A stretch of 64,000 nt of DNA, taken from positions 990,383-1,054,382 of the forward strand of contig MNCI01011145.1 of the NCBI GenBank assembly GCA_015680685.1, written 5' to 3'. The notes beneath the pieces are model-generated. The model saw nothing but the letters and a program-made list of their open reading frames with translations. It was not told the origin of the DNA and ran no database searches. The DNA comes from Gnetum montanum (taxonomy: Eukaryota > Streptophyta > Gnetopsida > Gnetales > Gnetaceae). Below, piece after piece: positions 54,597 to 64,000 of the stretch. Position numbers and translations under genes: made by a program. Each line of letters begins with the position of its first letter. Position 1 is the stretch's first letter.

Positions 54597-55450
54597 ATTA
54601 GCCATATAACCAATTTATAAAGCTAGAAATCAGCCCTACAAAAAATCTCACAATAAGCACTATCATGTTGACATTTAAATAGAGTGGATTTGTAGATTTT
54701 AAAAGTAGCTCTATGAAATAGTTCTACGAGTTACATTACCTTTGTAGATCTACCTTTCCACACTAGCTCTTTTGTAGAATGAAGTTGTGAAAATAAAAAT
54801 TGATTATACAATGAGCTCACCTTTCTATTCTATGGGCCATATCAAAATCTTCCATGTCAGTTCTTTGTATGATACTTGTTCATAGAGTCAAAAGATTATT
54901 CTACAAATAAGTTTTGCCACGTAAGCATCCAAGTTAGAATATGTTTGTAGAACTAAAATCTAATTCTACAAAGAAGCTCTATGATCATCCTTCCACATTA
55001 GCACTAAGGGGCCCAGAAAAACTATTTACAAAATCACTCCACCAAGTCAACTTCCTTGTAGAATTGGTTCTACAAATGAGCTCCATGCTAGTTCTATGAG
55101 CCACATTAGATCTCACCTCGATCACATAAAAAGGATATAGTTTTAATTTATTCCCATGTGCATCAAATTTTTAATCTAACTTACAAAGTTCGAACAGCAT
55201 GGTATAATACATAAAATGGAAAATTCATTCTACCAAGAAGCTTAAGTTTGTTCTACCACATCAACTTCTTCAAAGAGAGAGTTCAAAAAGCTCAAAATCT
55301 ATTGTATAAATAAGCTCTAAAAAAATTCTATGAGGAAGCTCAAGAAACACTCTATCACATCAATAGCTCCTAGAACCAAGGCTTAACTCTACAAACATGT
55401 TTAGAAATGATACTATGAGCTAATGTCAATACTAAGGCTATGTGAGGAAA
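54597..55450. repeat. Array of diverged TCTAC-type repeats, right part
   Basis: Continuation of 47400-48309: GCTCTATGAAATAGTTCTAC, TTCTACAAAGAAGCTC and CTACCACATCAACTTC style words recur. The junction GCCACATTAGCC at 54592 fits the array word ACCACATTAGCTC seen at 48150, which supports the proposed duplicated target. Confidence 0.6.
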
Positions 55451-58400
55451 GAAGATACATCAGTGAACAAAGCCAAAAACCAAAACAAAGCTAAGAGTAG
55501 TGCAAAGCTATCATTGAAGGATAGAGGCACCATGGGAAAAACAAGCTATATTTGCATAGATGAAATAGAGAGACATGGGAATTTTTGACTTATTTAGAGC
55601 TTAAATAAGTCCATTATCTTAGAACAAATAGGGCTATTCATATAATAGTTACTGGGTTCATATATGAAACTACCAAGAAGAAGCTTTAATTGGAATAAGT
55701 TTCAGCTAGCATGAGAGCTACTTCAATACAAATAACAAATTACCTAACTAAATCAGTTATGAGAGAAATTACTGCTAAAGAAATTATTAAGACACTTAAT
55801 AGTGTTGAACTAGATTCAATGAATCAAGCTATTAAAATTATCCATAGTTATGGAAGGTTAGATTAGCAATTATCAGTAGAAGGGCTCTAGATTCAAAGAA
55901 TGAGAAAAATATATCAAGACAGTAAGAAACATTCAATAGCCTACAATTATATGAAGAAGACATGCGAAAATATGGAGCTTTAACTTTTATAATGATTATA
56001 ACTATCAAAGTTTCCTATATAGATCCCAAAGTAGATTTGCTAAGGGGGTGATCAGATAATTGGACTAGGAGTAGAGCTATGAGGAGTGAATTCTTGTACA
56101 ATGATATTTTAAAGTTTAATTTTATTCAACCTATTTACTTCTATTCTATAAGTTATTTTCATATTTCTTGCTTTATCATTATTACTTAGCTAGTAGTCAA
56201 GATCATAGTGTGCTTGGCTAACTTTCTTCGAATTTTTTAATTGCTTATTTAAGCTAAGGATTTAGTAATTTCTTATATTACTAACTAATCTAAATAGCTT
56301 TATTTTTCAAAGTGTTTACTCATGTTAGTAATAGCTCATCTCAATTTTTAGGACTTTTGCAATTCAACTGTTATTTTTCTAAAATCTATTGAATCTTACT
56401 CTATTTCCAAATTTTCTTATAGAATTTTCTCTAGGAAAAATTTATTATAGATTAATTGAATTATACTTAATCATTAGATGAAAGAAAGATTAGTATAGGT
56501 AGCGTAAGATCAAGATTACATATATTAAGTAGCTCTAATATAACAAGAAATTTATTTGCTTACTAAATAGGGTAAAAGGGAGATAAATCTTTTTAGAAAA
56601 AATACTATTAGTTGTTTAACATTCAAAGTGTAATAGTATGAAATTTATACCAAATGATAGTCCAAAACACATAGTTTCTCTATAATCACTCAGTTTATTT
56701 GGAGGTATCCAAGCCTTTGTGTTTTCAGAGACTAGCAAACACCTAAGCTTTAGATTTGAAGAAGCATCTCATCTTTGTGAGTGTCATCATTAGGATAAGA
56801 CAACATTGGTGTCAAGTAAAACCTTCTCAATCATTAGTTTCTTGTCATTGGGAAAAGAATATAGAAATGGTGGTCCAAACTTGTCACCAACAATAATCTA
56901 TCACTACCATCATGGTTAGGCTAATTAGGATGAAAGGATGATCAATCCCTTCTTCTCTTACATTACCCAACTCTCATCACTTGTTATTCTTCCTCTACAA
57001 CTTTTGTTATGAGACACCCCTCAATAGCTAATGGTTAATTACAAAAAATTTCATAATTCTCTCACAAATCCAATCATAATTAATAATAATATTTTTTAAT
57101 TAGTGTGCTTTGTTAAGTCATGTGCTCAATTTTTGTGGTCAAGAAAAAAGAATAGGACATTTATTTATAGTGTTTTAGGATCCCATACTCAAGAAAAACT
57201 AATAGTTAACTATTAAATCATATTTAAAAAAAGGTAAACTTAACTAATCACAAGTAAGCCTTATGCATCAGATTTTTTTGATTTTTAAATTATGTAACTT
57301 AACTTTTTAATTTTTAACTAAAGTTAGTTTTCCAAAAACACACAAGGTTAACTCCAGGTAATAGGTGTCAAACTAATTCTAACATATAATGTTTAAAAAG
57401 ATGAATTTAATTTCCATAAATTTGATTTACAATTATGAAGTTATGGTTATTAAAAATTTATTTAAAGATGTTTTATTATTAATTCTAAATTGCAAATGTT
57501 TCATTATTGATTTAGTGGTAAGAGCCTAGCCTATCAACTCTAGGTCACAATTTCTTTAAGAAGAAATTTATATCTAGATATATAGTGGCTAAGGCACTTA
57601 AAGACCAATATGAGAAATACAATGAAAGGTAGAAACTTATAAAGAGTTCAAAAGTATGATTACCATGGTAAATAAAATACAATACTCCTTTGATCCAAAA
57701 AACCAAATACCTCAATGAAGCAATTCCAATGAACAACACTTAAGTTATGGATAGAAAAAATAATTAAAAAATTCTAAAACTACTCTATTATCTAAGAGGC
57801 TCTTAGCATCTTAATGAACATATGTGAAAATTCTATTTTAGATTGAGAAAATATTATTATTAAAAAAATAAACAATTAATTCGTTTTTAAATGTGTAAAT
57901 AATTCAATTTTCAATCCCTAGCAACTTAAAGACCAAGTCATAAATCCCTTTAAACTAGCCACCTAGGTAATCTTCCATGTTAAGAAAAAGTATAAGTTTA
58001 AATAAACATCTTTTGAACTAAACCAAGTTAGTTTTAAAAAATTATCCTATCCATGCATTGGCCATGCCCATAATACTCCAACTATTGGTCGTGTCCATAA
58101 GAATAAGTCCAACCACGTTATGTCATAATAAGAATGTAGCTGATAAGAATCAGTCTAACTGACATCTTACAATAAATACATGTTCATTGGATCACCCATT
58201 ATAAGGGAACATAAAAAAAGTAAGAAAATCTATTTCATACCTCATTCTTACCTACCATTAAGACCATGATGCATACCTTTTTTTTTATCACCCAACCAAG
58301 CAATATCAAATTCATCCTTTCAAATCATGGACATTGTATGAGGCAGAATAGAAGACCTTACACATGACACAGTCACTAGATTCATTACAATTCAATGATC

Positions 58401-59284
58401 CTATGATCCTTATGCTTTTTTCTTGCTACTTTTTTTAATAGAGTATGCCTTGTCAATGGTTTAAAGTTTTTTTCTTCTAGAATGGAGGCTAGAAGGCAAA
58501 AGAAGATTCATATACTCATGTACCTAATAGGAGTCTATTCTTAGCTATCTTAAGGATTATATACTTATATGTGCTCTAGTACTCTATGTGGTCTTTCTAT
58601 ATATGCATGTCTTAATGGTTTCATCATTTATATTATTTTCTCTAGCATCCTTGTGATACTTATAACCATTAGGATAATTTGTAACATCTGTCTTATGAAC
58701 TCTTGATGTGCTTATCAATTCCCATGTTCATTGAAGTGTAGTCCATCTTGAGTCTCCTTTGGAGTACTTGGTGATTTTTAGGAATCAACGTGGTTTCATG
58801 TGATGCTCTTCAGGGCAACGCCTTTTCACTTAATATTAGAGGGAAGTTTTTGGTTCAAGTAGAAGACCTATTCAGAGTATTGTGAATAAGTAGTTGTTTG
58901 TGTCAAATTAGATGGTAGTAAAACATAACAGAAATAAATTCTATTCTACTAGTTGATCCATGTAATAATTTAAGATGGAGGCCCTATTATGCATTAAGGT
59001 TAAGAAAAATTCATATCAATGTTTCTTGCTATAATGTGCTACTTCAACATGTATGGATATTTTGATTTTTTTAATGTTTTGAGTATGTCCTTAGCTAGAG
59101 TTTTCAAAGAAGTCACTAACATTATTTTACATAAACACAGTTTCATGTTTGTATGTAGTGGTCTAATAATGCTTTCTGTATGTTGGCCATGTTTATTCTC
59201 ATTCAAAATTAGTGTCAATGAGAGAGAAAAATGATTAGATTGTTGTTTTCACTTATTTTTTGAGTAGTTGCATCATTAAAAGTA
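55451..59284. other. AT-rich DNA without recognised genes
   Basis: Only short ORFs on both strands and no domain, LTR end or PBS that I can support. Poly-A/T stretches are frequent. Confidence 0.5.
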
Positions 59285-59405
59285 GTAACCTAGAGTAGGA
59301 AGCATAAATTTCTAAAGTGACTCTAAGTAGGAAGCATAAATTTTGATAGTGTCTCTAAGTGGAAAGCACAAATTTTTAGAGTGTCTTCAAGGGGAAGCAT
59401 AAATA
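59285..59405. repeat. 37-bp tandem repeat, about 3.3 copies
   Basis: AGTAGGAAGCATAAATTTCT-type units recur at about 59297, 59329, 59360 and 59391 (GGAAGCATAAATTT / GGAAAGCACAAATTTTTAGAGTG), with drift. Confidence 0.75.
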
Positions 59406-59409
59406 TATA

Positions 59410-60125
59410 GGAGAAGGAAATGCCTCCAAGATTCTAGAAGACAATTATAGTGATTTCCTTATAGGGAAAGAGAGGCAAGGAAAGGAAATATTCCAAATTT
59501 CAAAACTAGGAGAAATTTTCCTAAATTTTTAAAGGGAGGAAAAAATACCCTCAAACTTCTAATTTTGGATGGTTGTACCATTGATTAAGCTAATGTTCCA
59601 AAGATTAATTCTCATGCTAGTGTTAGGCTTCCATTATGTAGTGGGAAATATTCCCTCAAGGTATGTGGTGGCCTTCTCTTAAATGTAGAGAATCAACTTC
59701 ATGTTGAATTTAAGGTTCGCAAGAATTGATGAAACTAAGATCTTTAAGCAAAATATCATAAGTGTGTCAAATAAACATATCATCGATATGTAATCACAAT
59801 GTAATTTATAGTTAAGGTACATGAAGTAATATGGGTCATCTAAAAGAACAAAAGAATTAAGAGCTATCAAGGATTAAATAATAGGATTCATAGCTTGTAC
59901 ACTTACAGAAGTATAAAATAATTAATACTAAATTGTAAGTTAAAAAAACCATGATTATGCTATACAGACTAAAGATATAAAACATTTACTTAGTAATATA
60001 TAGTATAATAAGTATAAAATACAAACCATAAACAACAATGTTAGCATTCATCAATTATCTCAAATTGGTGAGTGGATGAATGATTTATAATGAAAATATA
60101 ATCTTAAATAAGAATTCTAGAAATA
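59410..60125. other. No recognised feature
   Basis: A/G-rich then AT-rich sequence. Nothing supported. Confidence 0.5.
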
Positions 60126-60129
60126 AATG

Positions 60130-61270
60130 TACAAATGCATAAAACTCACCAATGTGTATGTGTGGTAAAGCTTACCGTTTTAAATTCCACTTGAATTAAA
60201 ATTATGACTAAGGCTACTACCATGGTAAATCCTTGAATGCTACATGCTCCTTGTAGGGGTAAAAAAATATTTGTATCTTACAAGACTCACAAGTACCTTG
60301 CAAGGTCAATAACAAATTACGATGCTCCCATAGGTCATACTAACATAACCCTCAAGGTAGAATAAATGGTCAAACAATTAAATTTTCCAAGGTTGTAATG
60401 TAGATCTCCACCATAGAGAGGATCTATGCTTTGTAGAACCTTAATAATTACAAACAGGATGTGAGTGTAGAATATACGATTTTGCAAATCAAATCTACAT
60501 AATTTATGCTCATACTAAATCAATATAAAACTATAATAAAAAACCTTAGATTTAGATCCAAATATTGATGACACAATAATGAGAGTTATCGATCTAAATA
60601 ACTTACACTCATAAATGATGGAATACAATAATCAAAACCCTAGTAGAAAGATGTAGTAGTGGTGCTGTAACACCTAAAACATCTTCAAAACCTTATAAGA
60701 TCTCAACCAAAATAGAATGTCTAATCCAATGAGGTTATGCTAATAATTGCCTTGGATTTTCTTAATGAAATAAGATCTAGAACCATTCTTTTATAATCAT
60801 TACATCCATGCAGGTTTTTCATGAAGAATTGAAGTTTGAAAATGGCTAAAAATGAATTTTTTATTACCTTTAATAGTTACTCATGACATTTGATTTGAGG
60901 CTTGAACATTCACACTAAGAAGGATGAGGCTTACGTGAGACATCTAGAACTTTTGGAATGTCCACCTTGAGATCTAGATCAATTTTCAATGGGACATTCA
61001 TTCTAGAGCTAGGACATCCACAATCTTGGACATTCACCCTCAGGCATAAGATGCCTATAACTTAGGACATTTGGTCTAAGGCCTAGGAAATCTAGATTTG
61101 GTGGAAGTTGAACTTTGAACTTTGTTTTCTCTTGATATAAACATTCACCATGAATCTTGAATATTTGGTTGCATTTGGGATTGCAAGAAAATGATGTTAA
61201 TTTGATTGACCCTTACCTTCATGCATCATGGGATCCTTAAATTAGCTTTCTTAACATTGAGGATTGATTA
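60130..61270. repeat. Tandem duplication, copy 1 (about 1.15 kb)
   Basis: Pairs with 61330-62400. Shared anchors include TGGTAAAGCT (60163 and 61362), ATGTAGATCTC/ATACATCTCTC and ACCTTCATGCAT near the ends. The later half holds many GGACATC/GGACATT words. It may be two LTR-like copies; no PBS or PPT was seen. Confidence 0.6.
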
Positions 61271-61329
61271 AATTAGAAGGAGATAAATAAGTTGTAATAA
61301 AAAATATTCAAACCTTAAATCAAACTACT

Positions 61330-62400
61330 AAAATCAAGTGCACAAGGAATGAACTAGTGTATGGTAAAGCTCACAACCATAATATTCAAATTGAATTAAA
61401 GTTATCATTGAGGCTATCACTACTGTAGATTCTCAGATGTTACACTTTGTGTAGGATGAACAATGATCGTAGTATCTTGAAAGACTCCCAAGGATCTTGT
61501 AAGGTCAAACAACATTTTGTGATGATATTATACAATACACTAACATACTCTTTGAGATTGATGCAAAAAGTCAAATACTTGAACCTCTCAGGATTTTAAT
61601 ATACATCTCTCTACAAAGATAATCTATGATTCATAGCATATAATGGAATACAATGAAAATAAATTTATAGAGAAAGATTTAAAAATTATATTTATCCTAA
61701 TCTAGTTCAAACTAGGGTAATGAAATACTAGGTCCTAGATCTAGATCCACTCATATACAATGAAATAATGAGTGAATAATGAATCTATGCACATGATACA
61801 ACCAAAATTTAGGAGAAAACTATACCTATAATGGTGGAGCTTCAACATTAAATTCCCAAGCCCTTTGTAGATCTAAGCTAAGAACCAATCCAATGTTTGA
61901 ATATCTATGAATACTTTGTGGGTTACTTTTCATGCATTTTGGAATAAATTTGGATTCTTGCCTATATAGATCTCACATCATGTAAGTTTCCCACTTTGAA
62001 CTAGAGCTAAGGAAAAAGCTAGAAATGGCTTTTGTTTATTTTCTTAAATGATGAGCTTAGATATCCCATTCAAGTCTTAGATGTCCACACTGAGAAGACT
62101 AAGTTTTAGGTTGAACATTTAAACAATTCTTAGATTTCATATTAACATTTTCTTAGGCATTATTTGGATGTCCACACTAGAGGATTGGATATCTAGAACT
62201 ATGACATCTAGGTTCTAGTCTTGGATGTCCATGACTAGGACATTTGGGCTTAGATTTAGGACATTCAGGTTGGAAGCTAACTAACTTCTAAACTTGGTCT
62301 ACCATTTTTCTATAAGTTTTTCCCACATTCGAGGTTGAGAAAGGTGATTGATCCTTGACCTTCATGCATTGTAAAATTTTTGATCTAGCTTCCTTGACTA
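61330..62400. repeat. Tandem duplication, copy 2
   Basis: Diverged copy of 60130-61270, with an offset of about 1.15-1.2 kb, including a similar GGACATTYAG-rich portion at 62060-62280. Confidence 0.6.
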
Positions 62401-63150
62401 CTACTTCATCATGGTTCTATTTGGCCTAGTCAAAACCTAAAACACTAGAGCAACCAAGCATACTATCCATTGTCTAGCTTTTAGATCATCCAAATGTGAG
62501 ATAGATTAATAATATTCCCATTTTGGTAATTTCTAAAAACTTGGTCATAAATGGCTAGCATAATCCCTAAATAATAAAAGATAGAAATCAAGAAGCTCAA
62601 GATGATCACAAAATCTCATAGATATATATACCTAAAAATATTTCATACATATTCATACATCTAAACATATATTTTAAAGCATGTACTCAGTCTAATAGGA
62701 TGCATAAACAAATATTAAGTAAGATTAAGCTAACAATCCCTTAATACAAACAAAAAAGAATATATGAAGATTAGGGCCCATGAAGATGAACTTCTCATTC
62801 TTTCTTCCCTATCTTTGAACATCACCCAAAAATATAGAAAGACCCTTCTATGTACTCACTCTAAATCTTCATACTACTTATTAGGATAATGATACTTCTC
62901 CTTCTTATCATCATCACTACTAGTAGTTTTTCACTTATCTCCTAAATCCGCTAATTCCAACGCAATTGCCTATCATCTACATGACCAATGCTTCTTCATA
63001 AAACCTATCCTTGTGCATGACTACCCAACAGACTAAAAATATATGCTCCACTATAAGGATGATGTCTCTAATTATTATTTAATATTGGAGAACTAATAAA
63101 ACCTAAAATGTCTTGTAGCTAAGTTGTGAGGATATTATGAAACATTATTT
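62401..63150. other. No recognised feature
   Basis: AT-rich, with a short (TA) stretch near 62620. No reading frame that I can support. Confidence 0.5.
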
Positions 63151-63154
63151 TGTC

Positions 63155-64000
63155 AAGTGTATTAGTCAACTGAGATATTGTATATGCCATGTCACATATA
63201 CATTGTAGCATCCTAGTTAATGCATGTCAGTTGGTTACTACATGGTAGATGCTACATCACATCTACTATATTGTAGATGCTACTTTGCATCTACTAGATT
63301 TCATTTGCTATAACTTAGCTACATCAACACATCTTCATTGATGCATCCCCATTGACGTAGTCAAATAAATATGTTAACACCTATAATGTGTTTGATTTCA
63401 TTTATTCAATAGTGTAGTTGAACTATTGTAATTTTTTCACATAATCTTAGCCAATAATCAGTGAATGCTTGTAGCGTAGATTTGAGTCAATTGTACAATT
63501 TCTTATTCCAGTGGCATTGTACCTAGACACATGTCATGAATGGTAATAAGATCAACATTGATTCATATTCATTGCAGTACTTTGACTTAGAATAGATTTA
63601 CTTTCAATGTAATTTACTTTCTATGTACTTACTTAATATTTACATTTTTATGCATATTAATCAATTCGTGGAATGAGCATGACCATTTTTGAGCATAAAC
63701 ATGTATTCTCTTAGTAATCCTAGTGGAATTATTACTTAGTTCATCCATTAGCATAACACTTGGTAATCCCAACAATGGATACATAAGTTCAAGACATGTA
63801 CAGCCAGCTAGGAATGGATCCTCATCACCCTTAAGATAGTTTTAGATTTAATTTTGTTATTGATTATATTAAATAATTATTTTATATATCATTATTCAAT
63901 TAGTTTAACAACCTAATAACATCAATAATCATATGCCTCACTTTGGACTAAACCATACGTGATAAAGCTACCACTAGTCCAAGTGATAAGATAGCAACCT
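63155..64000 (+). repeat. Ath-5 LTR, cut by the window edge
   Basis: Same LTR family as Ath-1, Ath-2 and Ath-4. U3 has TAGATGC repeats (63241-63300) as in the Ath-1 LTR and ATTGATGCATCCCCATTGACGT (63338-63357) close to the Ath-2 U3 motifs. A TATA-like AAATAAATA lies near 63364, TTGGTAATCC words at 63710-63770, and the U5 hairpin at 63943-63982. The start is uncertain within about 20 bp, and roughly 130 bp should remain beyond the edge. Confidence 0.75.
63943..63982 (+). other. Conserved U5 stem-loop, Ath-5 copy
   Basis: TTGGACTA (63943-63950) pairs with TAGTCCAA (63975-63982), eight of eight, with a 24-nt loop starting AACCATAC. Confidence 0.7.

Noticed and set aside
1-64000. Host protein genes, tRNA, rRNA or CRISPR arrays
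   Set aside because: No conserved host domain, no tRNA-like cloverleaf and no regular repeat-spacer structure were seen. The tandem arrays here are retrotransposon-linked minisatellites.

Overview
This window reads as intergenic DNA from a large-genome seed plant, most likely a gymnosperm; that is inferred from the density of very old LTR retrotransposons, not from a host gene. I found no convincing host gene, rRNA, tRNA or CRISPR array. Almost every recognisable coding stretch is a decayed Ty3/gypsy retrotransposon. Its stops are mostly CAA/CAG/CGA/TGG turned into TAA/TAG/TGA, and its PBS and LTR differences are mostly C/T or G/A. This is the footprint of long-term cytosine methylation and deamination.

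Elements, with labels used below. Ath-1 (1-3297, minus): gag, tRNA-Asp-like PBS and 5' LTR of an Athila-like element whose pol lies off the left edge; it is inserted into Chr-1. Chr-1 (3298 to about 6780, minus): protease, zinc knuckle and gag of a chromovirus-type element with a tRNA-Met-like PBS. Ath-2 (6786 to about 36465, minus): an Athila-like element with 3' LTR, PPT, a long unidentified third ORF (7869-10707), integrase, RNase H, RT, protease and gag; its 5' end is lost. Tat-1 (14021-32760, minus): an 18.7-kb Tat/Ogre-like element nested inside Ath-2 with a perfect 5-bp target duplication. It has two LTRs, gag, protease, RT, two RNase H domains and integrase. A 6.8-kb spacer between protease and RT holds a spliced-looking gene on the opposite strand. 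Ath-3 (about 36470-43430, plus): Athila-like LTR, PBS, gag, protease, RT, RNase H and integrase, truncated at its 3' end. Ath-4 (48310-54591, plus): both LTRs, PBS, gag and a small downstream ORF but no pol, so a non-autonomous derivative. It splits an older array of short repeats. Ath-5 (about 63155 to the right edge, plus): an LTR of the same family.

The remainder (43440-47400, 55450-60120 and 62400-63150) is AT-rich and unassigned, apart from a 37-bp tandem repeat near 59.3 kb and a diverged 1.2-kb tandem duplication at 60.1-62.4 kb.

The most interesting signals are these. (1) A stem-loop in the U5 of the Athila-like LTR family shows compensatory base changes across five LTR copies. (2) Several exons on the strand opposite Tat-1 keep one reading frame through phase-1 introns. 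(3) Ath-2 has a roughly 940-codon extra ORF preceded by a copy of LTR-type promoter motifs and a candidate leader intron. (4) One GAGAGCATAGTC-type dyad recurs in the Tat-1 LTR U3, in its spacer and in its gag coding repeats. (5) Two related minisatellites sit at different places in Tat-1.
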